From Ureibacillus yapensis (GTDB lineage Bacteria > Bacillota > Bacilli > Bacillales_A > Planococcaceae): a stretch of 64,000 nucleotides of DNA. The notes under the pieces were generated by a model. The model made no database searches. It was not told the origin of the DNA and saw nothing but the letters and a program-made list of their open reading frames with translations. Shown one piece after another: positions 34,476 to 43,165 of the stretch. A program made the translations under genes and the position numbers. Location: NCBI RefSeq assembly GCF_003515775.1, contig NZ_QWEI01000001.1, positions 786,106-850,105 of the forward strand, in the 5' to 3' direction. How positions within the stretch are numbered: the stretch's first letter is position 1; each line of letters starts with the position of its first letter.

Positions 34476-34913
34476 CTACTTCGGTTGAACAGGTCCGATG
34501 GCAAATAAAATATCAGCTTCACATGCCAGTTCCCCATCTACTGTTGCCACGGCATGTCCTTTACCCATAGAGCCGCGCAGCTTGACAAATTCAACTTCCA
34601 ATTTCAGCTGATCGCCAGGCACCACTTGGCGTTTAAAGCGGCAGTTATCAATGCCCGTTAAAAAAGCAAGACGTCCTTTGAACTCCTCCGAGTTTAATAA
34701 GGCAACGCCACCCACTTGTGCCAATGCTTCCACGATTAACACACCCGGCATAACCGGATAGCCTGGAAAATGACCGTTGAAGAAATCTTCGTTAATGGAA
34801 ACATTTTTAATACCTACTGCACGTTTGCCGTTTTCCAACTCCAGAATGCGATCCACCAATAAAAATGGATAGCGGTGCGGTAAGATTTCTTGAATTTGTT
34901 CTGCTGTTAACAT
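34476..34913 (-). CDS. fabZ: 3-hydroxyacyl-[ACP] dehydratase FabZ
   Basis: 145 aa, the usual length. [10 protein letters not shown] near the start, the catalytic loop [17 protein letters not shown] with His48 and Glu62, and a single hot-dog fold. It dehydrates beta-hydroxyacyl-ACP to trans-2-enoyl-ACP in type II fatty acid synthesis. Placed after flhO-flhP-epuA on the same strand as in Bacillus (ywpB). GGGGGAA lies before the ATG. Assignment firm. Confidence 0.95.
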   Translation of the reverse strand: MLTAEQIQEILPHRYPFLLVDRILELENGKRAVGIKNVSINEDFFNGHFPGYPVMPGVLIVEALAQVGGVALLNSEEFKGRLAFLTGIDNCRFKRQVVPGDQLKLEVEFVKLRGSMGKGHAVATVDGELACEADILFAIGPVQPK

Positions 34914-34979
34914 TTCCTATTCCCCCTTGATTGCCTTAACTCTATCTAGCTAAAAGCGATTAAATTCATGCGTTATAAC

Positions 34980-35031
34980 AGCGTTGGGGCAGTTTTATCC
35001 CCTGCGCTATACTACTGTAAAGTAGCTGAAT
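34980..35031. other. Two small hairpins between fabZ and epuA
   Basis: AGCGTTGGGG (34980-34989) pairs with TCCCCTGCGCT (34998-35008), and CTACT/AGTAG follows at about 35011-35024. No T run, so not a clear terminator. It could be a leader structure or a worn repeat; AGCTGAATA after it resembles the end of the dispersed repeat. Confidence 0.3.
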
Positions 35032-35075
35032 AGCAATAGACTACAACTTATTACTTCTTATGTATTGTAATTATT

Positions 35076-35351
35076 CTATTCTTTTCCGTTAATTATATCT
35101 AACATATGTTGCCAAGTTTCCCATTTTAGTGCGTTCAACGGTTGGCCGCTTCCAATGACCCCATATCCAATCATTAATCCGGCAGCTCCTGCAATGACGA
35201 ATAATAGGACAACGAGAAGTATTCGCATCCAAATCGGAATGAGTCGAAAATTATACCAACGAATCGGCTTTTCATCAACATGATTGCTTCGTTTTTCTTT
35301 CTCTTCAGGAACTTTCGGCTTGATGGATTCACTTTTTGCTTCGTTTAACAT
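35076..35351 (-). CDS. epuA: EpuA/DNA-directed RNA polymerase subunit beta-like small membrane protein
   Basis: 91 aa: a charged N-terminal half, the conserved RWYNFRLIPIWMRI, then one membrane helix LLVVLLFVIAGAAGLMIGYGVIG and a short tail. This matches the EpuA family, often annotated as RNA polymerase beta subunit in error, because it is a one-helix membrane protein. Found after flhP in Bacillales. Function unknown; it may help in competence or cell-surface processes. Confidence 0.75.
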   Translation of the reverse strand: MLNEAKSESIKPKVPEEKEKRSNHVDEKPIRWYNFRLIPIWMRILLVVLLFVIAGAAGLMIGYGVIGSGQPLNALKWETWQHMLDIINGKE

Positions 35352-35394
35352 GGCCGGTCTCCCTTAATCAAAAATTTACTATACTTACGCAAGA

Positions 35395-36234
35395 TTATCG
35401 TATCCCATTGATGAGCCCCAGCATTTGATCGCCAATGGAAATTGCTCTGGAACTAAATTGATAACTGCGCTGCGCTTGCATTAAACTTGTCATTTCCTTC
35501 GAAATGTCGACGTTGGATGATTCCAATGCGCGGTTCATCATTCCAACTTCCGTCCGGGCTGCTCCTTGCAAATCCACCAAAATATCTGCCTGATTGTACC
35601 CCATTCCATTGAAGTTATCCGGCAATGCGATATATGTATTTGAAACATGTTCCATTACTTGAGGCTTTTCCAGCTGTGTTATGCCCAACTCAAACGTTGA
35701 AGTCTGGCCATCGGGATAATTGACCAACAGTGAACCTTCACTTGATAAGTTGAAATTCTCGACATTATCCGGGAAGGTAATGGCGTTTCCATTCGAATCG
35801 GCTACCGCATAGCCATCGCCATTCACAAGCATTACTCTTCCATTTTCAACCGGTGATACGTAAAAATCCCCTTGGCGCGAATAAACTGTGCGCGTTCCGT
35901 TTTCGCCGTCAGGCATTAAAATATTGAAATATTGTTTTTCTTTTGTGAAAGCCAAGTCCAGATCACGATCTGTTTTTTGGAAGCTGCCTTGCGAGAAATT
36001 CGTTGAAATTTGCCCAAGGTGAGCTCCTACACCATAGCGAATGCCCACTGGAGAGTTTCGAACGGTTTTATCGAGCTGATCATTATTGTATTGTTGATAA
36101 AGCAGTTCGGAAAACGTTGCATTTTTTGTTTTGTATCCTGCTGTATTGCTGTTCGCAATGTTGTTGCTGATTGTATCAATCTGGTTTTGCAGCTGGCCTA
36201 ATGTGTTTGTTGCTGTAATCATTGTACGCAGCAT
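35395..36234 (-). CDS. flhP: Flagellar hook-basal body rod protein FlhP
   Basis: 279 aa. Begins MLRTMITATNTLGQLQNQID and carries the flagellar rod signature ISNNIANSNTAGYK near residue 25. The C-terminal ALESSNVDISKEMTSLMQAQRSYQFSSRAI matches the Flg_bbr_C domain. It is a FlgG/FlgF-like distal rod protein, exported by the flagellar type III system (no signal peptide). It forms a pair with flhO and follows mbl as in B. subtilis. Assignment firm. Confidence 0.92.
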   Translation of the reverse strand: MLRTMITATNTLGQLQNQIDTISNNIANSNTAGYKTKNATFSELLYQQYNNDQLDKTVRNSPVGIRYGVGAHLGQISTNFSQGSFQKTDRDLDLAFTKEKQYFNILMPDGENGTRTVYSRQGDFYVSPVENGRVMLVNGDGYAVADSNGNAITFPDNVENFNLSSEGSLLVNYPDGQTSTFELGITQLEKPQVMEHVSNTYIALPDNFNGMGYNQADILVDLQGAARTEVGMMNRALESSNVDISKEMTSLMQAQRSYQFSSRAISIGDQMLGLINGIR

Positions 36235-36249
36235 TTATTCATCCCCCTT

Positions 36250-37086
36250 CTACACTCTTCCGATTTCATTTACTGCCTTGTCCATGCTCTTATCATACGC
36301 TTGCAGTACTTTTTGATTGGCTTCAAATGCGCGATAAGATGTTAACAAGTCCGTCATGGCTTGCGCAGAATCAACATTCGATCCTTCAAGGAAAGATTGC
36401 TGTGTAGAAAATGTCACACCTTGCTGTCCATAAGCACTTGGAAGGTTCTCTTCATCAATTGTACGGTACACACCATTATCTTGCTTGACCAACTCATTGG
36501 GATTCGCTGCAAAAGAAACTCCCAGTGTGTCAGCAAGCTGATTATCGACAAGAATATTGCCTTCTTCGGTTATGCTGAAATCGTCGTTTTGCAGCTGGAT
36601 GCGCTCTCCATCATCCGACAGAACATACAGCCCTTGATTGTTGACTAAATAGCCCTGCCCGTCCAATGTAAAGCTTCCGTTGCGTGTGTAAGCTTCTCCG
36701 CCTTCGGGATGTTCCAAGCGGAAGAAGATGGTTCCAGCTTCCCCGGATTCCTCATCTGCTGGCATTGCACCATTAATCAAGGCCACATCCGTATTTTGAT
36801 TCGTTTCATAAATTGTTCCTTGCACATAATTTGCCAACGTTTCCTGCAAATATACCCCCGTATTCAATGAACCGATTGGGTTGATTTGAGAAAAACTTAA
36901 AGAGTTTTTTGTCGGAATATTCGTATTTCCGACTGCAGACAACAACATATCAGGAAAAGATCGAATCGTTGACTGATCTGACTTAAAACCAGGTGTATTG
37001 GCATTTGCCATATTGTTTGTTAATATCTCTGTTTTTCGTTGTTGCGCCACCATGCCCGTTGCTACAGTATAAAATCCTTTAAACAA
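36250..37086 (-). CDS. flhO: Flagellar hook-basal body rod protein FlhO
   Basis: 278 aa. I take the TTG at 37084-37086 as the start: it gives MFKGFYTVATGM, aligning with the MLKGLYTATSAM-type start of FlhO, and AGAGGTG sits 6 bases before it; a GTG at 37095 would lie inside that ribosome site. The rod signature LTNNMANANTPGFKSD and the C-terminal EGSNVDSAQAMTDLLTSYRAFEANQKVLQAYD are present. Rod component of the flagellar basal body, in an operon with flhP. Confidence 0.9.
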   Translation of the reverse strand: MFKGFYTVATGMVAQQRKTEILTNNMANANTPGFKSDQSTIRSFPDMLLSAVGNTNIPTKNSLSFSQINPIGSLNTGVYLQETLANYVQGTIYETNQNTDVALINGAMPADEESGEAGTIFFRLEHPEGGEAYTRNGSFTLDGQGYLVNNQGLYVLSDDGERIQLQNDDFSITEEGNILVDNQLADTLGVSFAANPNELVKQDNGVYRTIDEENLPSAYGQQGVTFSTQQSFLEGSNVDSAQAMTDLLTSYRAFEANQKVLQAYDKSMDKAVNEIGRV

Positions 37087-37153
37087 TGCTTTCACCTCTT
37101 GAACTTTTTTTATTAAATCAGACCATCAACCAATCAATTTTTCTTGAATATAA

Positions 37154-38152
37154 TTAAAGCCGTGAACCCGGTGAACGATCAATATTATCCAGCATTAACC
37201 CTGTACCGATTGCCACACAATCCATCGGGTTTTCCGCTACAAATACAGGCACTTTCAGCTCCTGCGTCAATAATTGGTCCATGCCATGCAGCAAAGCTCC
37301 GCCGCCTGTAATGCAAACACCGCGGTCAATGATATCCGCCGATAATTCAGGGGGTGTTTTTTCCAGCACATTTCTTGCCGCATGAACGATTAAAGAAACC
37401 GACTCGTGCAAAGCTTTTTCGATTTCTGCCGAATGGATCGTGATCGTTCTTGGCAGTCCCGACACCATATCACGTCCACGGATATCCATTGACTCCTCGC
37501 GGCTGCCAGGATAGACCGTACCAACCGTCATTTTAATCGCTTCTGCCGTACGTTCCCCGATCAACAGCTTATATTCTCTTTTTATGTATTGCAAAATATC
37601 ATTGTCAAACACATCTCCAGCGACTTTGATGGATTCGCTTGTGACAATATCGCCCATTGAAAGAACTGCCACATCCGTCGTACCGCCTCCGATATCTACG
37701 ACCATATTTCCGCTAGGTTGGAAAATATCCATGCCAGCTCCAATCGCGGCTACTTTTGGCTCTTCTTCCAAGTAAACCTTTTTGCCGCCTGATTTCTCAG
37801 CTGCTTCACGGATGGCTTTTTGCTCAACGCTTGTAATGTTTGTTGGACAGCAAATCAGTATTCGCGGTTTCGAGAAGAATCCTTTCACGTCTAACTTATT
37901 CATAAAATATTTTAACATAGCTTCCGTCACATCGAAATCCGCAATTACCCCATCTTTTAATGGACGAATTGCAACTATATTCCCAGGTGTACGGCCAACC
38001 ATTTGACGTGCTTCTTCTCCAACAGCCAATACTTTTTTCGAATTTTTTTCGATTGCCACTACTGCCGGCTCATTCAGCACGATTCCCTTTCCTTTTACAT
38101 AAATGAGCACATTTGCAGTTCCTAAATCGATCCCAATATCTTTAGAAAACAT
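37154..38152 (-). CDS. mbl: Rod-shape protein Mbl (MreB-like actin)
   Basis: 332 aa of typical length. ATP-binding marks IGIDLGTANVLIYVKG at the start, DIGGGTTDVAVLS (phosphate 2) and GGGALLHGMD (adenosine). The protein forms membrane-bound filaments that guide side-wall peptidoglycan synthesis. Called Mbl rather than MreB from the spoIIID-mbl-flhO-flhP order. A dispersed repeat separates it from spoIIID. Confidence 0.93.
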   Translation of the reverse strand: MFSKDIGIDLGTANVLIYVKGKGIVLNEPAVVAIEKNSKKVLAVGEEARQMVGRTPGNIVAIRPLKDGVIADFDVTEAMLKYFMNKLDVKGFFSKPRILICCPTNITSVEQKAIREAAEKSGGKKVYLEEEPKVAAIGAGMDIFQPSGNMVVDIGGGTTDVAVLSMGDIVTSESIKVAGDVFDNDILQYIKREYKLLIGERTAEAIKMTVGTVYPGSREESMDIRGRDMVSGLPRTITIHSAEIEKALHESVSLIVHAARNVLEKTPPELSADIIDRGVCITGGGALLHGMDQLLTQELKVPVFVAENPMDCVAIGTGLMLDNIDRSPGSRL

Positions 38153-38588
38153 TCATTTTTTCTCCTTCCTGCCAATCCCAACCTCAAATGCGCCTTGGCG
38201 TATTTATATCCAGATTTTTTATCAAGCTTGAGGCCTGCAGGATGCAGGTCAGTTAGCCGTTATCGCACAACACGACAATCATAGGCTTACTTCTTCTCCA
38301 TTTTCACTTAAAAATCTGTTACATTCGCCGGAGGCTTTAACTACTTTCTGCCGATATGTGCTGAATATAGTTAAACACGTTCAGTTTTCTATCCTAATCT
38401 AGACTATTTTATCATATTCAACCATAGATTACATCTTTATTTACAACGTACATTCCGTATAAAATCATACTTTCGGATTACATTCTTGTCAATTTTAACT
38501 TTATTAAAAATATTATAATTGTGTCGATTTTTTTGCATATAGTAAAAAAGCACTTAGTTGACTTTTATAAGCCAATCTAAATGCTTTT
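38153..38588. other. Gap between mbl and spoIIID
   Basis: 436 bases. Contains dispersed repeat copy C (38189-38374), then AT-rich sequence where an mbl promoter should lie, and the spoIIID terminator at the right end. No gene. Confidence 0.6.
38189..38374 (+). repeat. Dispersed intergenic repeat, copy C (longest)
   Basis: Begins TGCGCCTTGGCGTATT and ends GTGCTGAATATAGTTA. The right half (AAAAATCTGTTACATTC, CGGAGGCTTTAACT) aligns with copy B; the left end aligns with copies A and B. This copy includes an extra palindrome CCTGCAGGATGCAGG near 38235. No coding frame. Best template for a family search. Confidence 0.6.
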
Positions 38589-38590
38589 TT
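38543..38590 (-). terminator. Terminator of spoIIID
   Basis: A-rich GCATTTAG-type stem over about 17 bp (minus strand, 38590 to 38544) with an ATAA loop, ending in TTTTTT. It overlaps the stop codon region at 38589. Confidence 0.75.
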
Positions 38591-38846
38591 AATGAATTTG
38601 TCGGGACTGCCATTTCTTCCGTGTCGCCTCGCCTCCTCGTAAATGACGAATTGATTTGTGATATGCTAGGATTTCTTTCACTTCATTTGCTAATTGTTCA
38701 TTAACCAGAAATAGTCGTTCAGTTAAGTCTTTATGGACAGTACTTTTGGAATAACCCGTCATTTTCGCGAGGACACGAACCGTTTCACCTGTTTCAATAA
38801 GCAGCTCTCCAAGCCGAACGCAGCGTTGCCGAATGTGCTCGTGCAC
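38589..38846 (-). CDS. spoIIID: Sporulation transcription factor SpoIIID
   Basis: 85 aa with GTG start (38844-38846) after GGAAGAG. The helix-turn-helix GETVRVLAKMTGYSKSTVHKD is at about 21-41, and the hallmark LANEVKEILAYHKSIRHLRGGEAT at about 53-75. SpoIIID controls mother-cell genes during sporulation and helps sigK expression. Length and motifs fit the family; the C-terminus is slightly shorter than in B. subtilis. Assignment firm. Confidence 0.95.
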   Translation of the reverse strand: MHEHIRQRCVRLGELLIETGETVRVLAKMTGYSKSTVHKDLTERLFLVNEQLANEVKEILAYHKSIRHLRGGEATRKKWQSRQIH

Positions 38847-39211
38847 GTTCTCTTCCTTTCTATCGGATATAAGAATGTGCCGTTTTGCTAACGAGAGGCG
38901 TGTTTTTCAGCATGTTCATATTGTGAGTGTTTCATTGAAATTTTTACAACTAGCGATTTAACGTTTATTCACAATATGACGTTTTTTGGAATTTCAGAAC
39001 CATATTTCCCAAGGACATGAGAAAAAAGCAAAAAAACACCCAAATTCTCCTTTTGGACGTTGAATACTTTTCCTCGGTATAGCGAGCGTAAACTCTGGCC
39101 GTTCCAAGGAATCAGCTCGTCGGTTTCAACGTTTATTGAAGAAATGGGCGTTTTTTCATCATGTGTGCTTGTACAAAACAAATTGGTTAAACTTTGACTG
39201 CGTCCGCTAAA
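38847..39211. other. Gap between spoIIID and spoIIQ
   Basis: 365 bases. It holds the spoIIID promoter region, an 11-bp inverted repeat (38916-38926 and 38969-38979) and a 70-codon frame at 38969-39181 that I do not accept as a gene. No terminator for spoIIQ is obvious. Confidence 0.45.
38916..38979. repeat. 11-bp perfect inverted repeat upstream of spoIIID
   Basis: TCATATTGTGA (38916-38926) and TCACAATATGA (38969-38979) with 42 bases between, 70-130 bases upstream of spoIIID. Could be an operator pair or a small insertion border. Confidence 0.35.
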
Positions 39212-39868
39212 TTAGAATGCAAGGAAGCTTCTAGGGTTTACATGTGTTCCATCTTGCAATACTTCAAAATGAAGGTGAATTCCAGCAGTTGGATTCCATT
39301 CATTTTCAGTTGTCGTTCCTAATGGTTGGCCTTGTACGACTGCATCGCCTTCTTTGACAAGGATGTCCGTTACAGAACTATAACGCGTCTCCATGCCATT
39401 AGGATGTGAAATGACAATTTCATTTCCAGTGAAAGCATCCAGCGTTACTTTTGTGATCTCGCCGCTCATTGCAGCAAGCACTTCAAAAGGTTCGTTGTTC
39501 ACAGACAGGGACACTCCTGATGAAGTAGAGAATGTTTGGTTAAACACCATCAGTGCATTTTCTCTTGTTTCCGCATCAGCTGTTACATCATAATAATCTT
39601 GCAGCACTTCTACGCTGTCTAGTTGCTCTTCGTTGAATGGATATTTCAAGTTTTCTGCGCGAGCGTTGGTTTCAATGACTGTTTCTTCAGAAGCCGGTTC
39701 ACCTTGAACGACCTCTTGCTTTTCTTCGTCACCAATAAGTGCATTATAACTGAAAATCAGACCGATTAATGCTACAGCGATCGCTGCATAAATTGCCGGC
39801 CAAAACCATGGCTTCTTTTGCCAATTGTTTTTGTTGGGAGAAGGTTTAATTTGTTTTTCCTCTCTCAT
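39212..39868 (-). CDS. spoIIQ: Stage II sporulation protein SpoIIQ (degenerate LytM/M23 domain)
   Basis: 218 aa from ATG 39866-39868, which follows AGAGGTG; nearby ATG/GTG codons upstream are less well spaced. One membrane helix at about 23-43, then a linker and an M23 peptidase fold at about 115-215. Of the zinc site only the HLHFE pair remains; the first His and the Asp are replaced by Ser (SSGVSL where HxxxD is expected). B. subtilis SpoIIQ also lost the first His. So it should be a structural forespore protein that binds SpoIIIAH across the septum, not a peptidase. Spacing and order with spoIID and spoIIID support the call. Confidence 0.9.
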   Translation of the reverse strand: MREEKQIKPSPNKNNWQKKPWFWPAIYAAIAVALIGLIFSYNALIGDEEKQEVVQGEPASEETVIETNARAENLKYPFNEEQLDSVEVLQDYYDVTADAETRENALMVFNQTFSTSSGVSLSVNNEPFEVLAAMSGEITKVTLDAFTGNEIVISHPNGMETRYSSVTDILVKEGDAVVQGQPLGTTTENEWNPTAGIHLHFEVLQDGTHVNPRSFLAF

Positions 39869-39934
39869 GTTCATCACCTCTAGTCGAAGTGTGAACAGAT
39901 TTTTACATTTATATTCACTTTTTGGAAAAATTTA

Positions 39935-40894
39935 TTAATTTTTGCAATTAATTTTTTCAATGCTTGTATTTTTATAGTAGTGCTGCAGGATTTCATGTGC
40001 GGTAGACCCTTGATCTGCCATCGCATCGGCACCATACTGGCTCATTCCGACCCCATGGCCATAGCCCTCCGTGGTCACGGCGATTTTTTTATCCACCACA
40101 TCGATTTCAAAATCGGTGGAACGCAATCCGAGGATCGTACGGAAATCCCGCCCAGTCCATTCTTTTCCTTTTAACGCAACTTTATCTACCCTTCCTGTAT
40201 TATTCTTTTGCAAGCGAATTTGGTGGATGTCAGCGAGACGATTAGAGGTATTTAATAATCGATTCCACTCTTCAATTGTAAAGGTCGACGTAGTTTCATA
40301 ATTATTGGCATATTGGAAATCCGTACTGGAAACAGATTGCAAATAAGGGAGCTCGGTTCCGCTATAATTCGCGGAACTTTCCGTCATGCCATTGCTCATC
40401 GAATGAAACATGGCCGTAATCAATTCCCCGTCATATTCAATGACCTCTCCTTTTGTGCCCTCCACTGCTTGCCGTACTTTGCTTTCATTATCTTCGTAAG
40501 CGTTCTGCCAATTTTCCTTCCTTATATCCTCATCATAAAATACTTGTCTGGCCACGGTCGGTTCAATGGGGGTTTGTCCATAGTTCGTACTCTTTAATAC
40601 GTAGGTCCTCGCCGCAATCGCTTGCGCTTTCAAAGCTTCTTCGTGAAAGCTTACCGGCATTTCCGCCGCCACAACCCCCACGACATAGTCCTCGAGATCG
40701 ATTGGCACCTCACTGCCGCTCACATGGATGGTGACCTTGCATGCTTTGGCAATTGGTGTTTGGCTTTGCGGTACCGCTGCTTCAGGTTCTTTTTCAGTCT
40801 TCTTGAAAAGAAAAGGAAAGAAAAATAGGGCAGCCACAAGAACCATCATTGATAAAAACATTATTGGGTGCTTAGCGTTTTTTATTTTTTTCAT
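39935..40894 (-). CDS. spoIID: Stage II sporulation protein SpoIID (lytic transglycosylase)
   Basis: 319 aa. Membrane helix at about 11-29, then the SpoIID domain: VVAAEMPVSFHEEALKAQA with the likely catalytic Glu near 82, AIAARTYVL, and the conserved HGVGMSQYGA near the C-terminus. It cuts septal peptidoglycan in the mother cell during engulfment, with SpoIIM and SpoIIP. No ribosome site precedes the ATG, and a SigE-type promoter ends 6 bases upstream, so a leaderless transcript is possible. Confidence 0.92.
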   Translation of the reverse strand: MKKIKNAKHPIMFLSMMVLVAALFFFPFLFKKTEKEPEAAVPQSQTPIAKACKVTIHVSGSEVPIDLEDYVVGVVAAEMPVSFHEEALKAQAIAARTYVLKSTNYGQTPIEPTVARQVFYDEDIRKENWQNAYEDNESKVRQAVEGTKGEVIEYDGELITAMFHSMSNGMTESSANYSGTELPYLQSVSSTDFQYANNYETTSTFTIEEWNRLLNTSNRLADIHQIRLQKNNTGRVDKVALKGKEWTGRDFRTILGLRSTDFEIDVVDKKIAVTTEGYGHGVGMSQYGADAMADQGSTAHEILQHYYKNTSIEKINCKN

Positions 40895-40900
40895 ACATAT

Positions 40901-40929
40901 TACTTATGATGGGAGGGGTAAAAATATAT
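40901..40929 (-). promoter_or_regulatory. SigE-type promoter candidate of spoIID
   Basis: Minus strand ATATATT (40923-40929), 14 bases, CATAAGTA (40901-40908), close to the SigE consensus of an ATATT-type -35 and CATACANT -10. SpoIID belongs to the SigE regulon in B. subtilis. Confidence 0.5.
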
Positions 40930-40955
40930 CTGTTTTCAGAAGGAAATACGGGAAA

Positions 40956-40995
40956 TAAAAAACGACAAAATCCTGTGAAGCGAGAATTTTGTCGT
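40956..40995 (-). terminator. Terminator of murA
   Basis: ACGACAAAAT (minus, 40986-40995) pairs with ATTTTGTCGT (40962-40971), then a TTTTTTA run. It separates murA from spoIID. Confidence 0.8.
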
Positions 40996-41074
40996 AAATT
41001 TAATTATTTTTGGTTCTACTATTCATTTCCTCAACATATGTTTTTTTAACTGATGAAGAATAAGCGAGATAACG

Positions 41075-42394
41075 TTAAATTTCCACTACTTCCACTTTTG
41101 AGTCAGCTGTTTCCGTTTCTGGAAGCACTTCTTCATCTACACGTTCAATTATCGCCCCTAAGGTAGCCAATTTCTTATGGAAATCAACATAACCACGATC
41201 TAGGTGAGTAAGTTTCGTCACACGCGTAACTCCTTCAGAAACCAAGCCAGCAAGAATAAGGGCTGCTGCAGCGCGCAAGTCAGTCGCCGCCACTTCAGCG
41301 CCTTGCAATTTGACAGGACCATCGATAAATACCGTACGACCTTCAATTTTTGCTTGGGCATTCATACGACGGAATTCTTCCACATGCATAAACCGATTTT
41401 CAAATACAGTCTCGGTAATAATGCTTGTGCCTTCAGCTGTTAGTAATAACGCCATCATTTGTGCTTGCATATCTGTAGGGAAACCAGGGTGAGGCATCGT
41501 TTTCAGATCTACGGCTTTTAGAGGATTGTTTGCGCGAACACGTAATCCTTCTTCTTCTTCAATTACTTCTACGCCCATTTCGCGCAACTTCGCGATTAAT
41601 GCGGACATATGTTCAGGTACGGCATTTTCGATAAAAACATCGCCACGGGTAATGGCAGCAGCTACCATAAATGTACCTGCTTCGATACGATCGGGAATGA
41701 TATGATGAGTTGTACCATGCAACTCTTTTACTCCTTCAACACGAATTGTATCTGTTCCTGCTCCGATTACACGGCCACCCATACTATTGATAAAGTTAGC
41801 CAAGTCCACAATCTCAGGTTCTTTCGCTGCATTTTCGATGATTGTCGTTCCATCAGCCAGGGCAGCGGCAGTCATAATATTCTCTGTAGCTCCTACACTC
41901 GGGAAATCCAAATAGATTTCAGCACCTTTTAAACCATCGGCTGTTTTAGCTTCAACATAGCCATGGCCAAATGAAATTTTTGCACCCATTGCCTCAAAAC
42001 CTTTTAAGTGCAGTTCAATCGGACGAGAGCCGATTGCACATCCACCAGGCAAAGCAACACGTGCGTAGCCATTTCTCGCCAATAACGATCCCATTACCAA
42101 AATGGAAGCGCGCATTTTGCTTACAAATTCAAATTGTGCTTCACTCGATAAACGGGATTCTGCATTTATAATGATTTCATTTTCTTCGATTTTGTATTGT
42201 ACGTTCGCATTCAGGCTTTTTAATACTTCGTTTATAGTATGAACATCCGCTAAATTCGGAATATCTTTAATAATATTTTGATTCTTAGAAGCTAGCAATG
42301 ATGCTGCTAAGATTGGTAGTACGGCATTTTTGGCTCCTTCTACTTTTACGACTCCGCGTAACTTTTGGCCTCCCGTAACAATAATTTTCTCCAC
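41075..42394 (-). CDS. murA: UDP-N-acetylglucosamine 1-carboxyvinyltransferase MurA
   Basis: 439 aa from GTG 42392-42394, supported by GGAGG 8 bases upstream (the frame extends to 42415 without a site). Lys22-Asn23 (GAKNAVLP) bind substrate; Cys119 in [10 protein letters not shown] is the phosphoenolpyruvate-reacting residue targeted by fosfomycin, so the enzyme should be sensitive. First committed step of peptidoglycan precursor synthesis, in the cytoplasm. The position between the atp operon and spoIID corresponds to murAA of B. subtilis. Confidence 0.95.
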   Translation of the reverse strand: MEKIIVTGGQKLRGVVKVEGAKNAVLPILAASLLASKNQNIIKDIPNLADVHTINEVLKSLNANVQYKIEENEIIINAESRLSSEAQFEFVSKMRASILVMGSLLARNGYARVALPGGCAIGSRPIELHLKGFEAMGAKISFGHGYVEAKTADGLKGAEIYLDFPSVGATENIMTAAALADGTTIIENAAKEPEIVDLANFINSMGGRVIGAGTDTIRVEGVKELHGTTHHIIPDRIEAGTFMVAAAITRGDVFIENAVPEHMSALIAKLREMGVEVIEEEEGLRVRANNPLKAVDLKTMPHPGFPTDMQAQMMALLLTAEGTSIITETVFENRFMHVEEFRRMNAQAKIEGRTVFIDGPVKLQGAEVAATDLRAAAALILAGLVSEGVTRVTKLTHLDRGYVDFHKKLATLGAIIERVDEEVLPETETADSKVEVVEI

Positions 42395-42415
42395 AATTCG
42401 TCCCTCCGAATTCAA

Positions 42416-42842
42416 TTGTCACAAACTGTCTAAATGTGTTGAATAGTTCTGTTATAAAAAACACAAACTATGAACATAGTAACGCTTAATAAATTGTTTA
42501 ACAAGCGTCCAAATCACTATTTTACCCTAAATGTAAATAATATTCTACATTTTATATTACGCTCAATTAAACTTATTTGTGAATTTTTTACATAACTTTA
42601 GGATAAAAAATGATTTCTAACTTGCTTGCTTCGCAAAAAAAAAGTCCTACATTCTTCTACAATATTACCCAGGAAATTCTAAATTAAAACTTTTGTAAAG
42701 AATTAATTGAATTACCCTTGACTTGCAAGGTGCAGGACGATTTTCCGTTAAAAATAAAGGTCCTTATATATTATGTAACGGCAAACGAAGTGTCATTTGT
42801 CCTTACAAGACATATAAAATGTCTTATGCAAATGGTCTCGAA
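42416..42842. other. Gap upstream of murA
   Basis: 427 AT-rich bases. A murA promoter candidate is TTGAGC (42561-42566), 18 bases, TATTAT (42537-42542) on the minus strand. A small hairpin AAGACAT/ATGTCTT (42807-42825) and GGTCTCG/CGAGACC (42834-42840, 42868-42874) near the end of the DUF1146 gene may terminate it. No ywmB-like gene is present, although B. subtilis has one here. Confidence 0.4.
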
Positions 42843-43088
42843 TTAGGAAAATATATATGGCAATTGTCGAGACCAGGATGTAAAGTCAATGAAGAAATTA
42901 GACACGCTTGAACCGATCGCAATGCTTAATAAAATATAGATTAATTGAATCTGAAATGTTTTTCCCTTTTTAAATAACTGCTCCAACCGAAGAACTTGAA
43001 GCCCATAAAATGTAACCGCAATAAAAAATATATGCGACACCAGGCCAATCACGGCTTGAAACCCTAACGATTGATAAACATCCATCAC
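42843..43088 (-). CDS. ywzB: DUF1146 family small membrane protein (YwzB-like)
   Basis: 81 aa with two predicted membrane helices (about 12-33 and 48-68), a basic loop QLFKKGKTFQ and the C-terminal FTSWSRQLPY typical of the DUF1146 family. Located directly after the atp operon terminator as in Bacillus. Function unknown. Confidence 0.8.
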   Translation of the reverse strand: MMDVYQSLGFQAVIGLVSHIFFIAVTFYGLQVLRLEQLFKKGKTFQIQLIYILLSIAIGSSVSNFFIDFTSWSRQLPYIFS

Positions 43089-43125
43089 TCATTCTCCCTT
43101 ACCAATAGATCATAATAGGATTCAG

Positions 43126-43157
43126 TAAAAAAAGCGGACAGTTGCCCGTCCGCTTTT
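43126..43157 (-). terminator. Terminator of the ATP synthase operon
   Basis: AAAGCGGAC (43131-43139) and GTCCGCTTT (43148-43156) pair, followed on the minus strand by seven T residues, just after atpC. Confidence 0.85.
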
Positions 43158-43165
43158 ATTTATTA

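Noticed and set aside
38969-39181. 70-codon minus-strand frame between spoIIQ and spoIIID
   Set aside because: No ribosome site or family resemblance; starts beyond the spoIIQ stop and reads through the inverted-repeat region.
42723-42911. 62-codon plus-strand frame upstream of the DUF1146 gene
   Set aside because: Overlaps the end of a real gene on the other strand and lacks a ribosome site.
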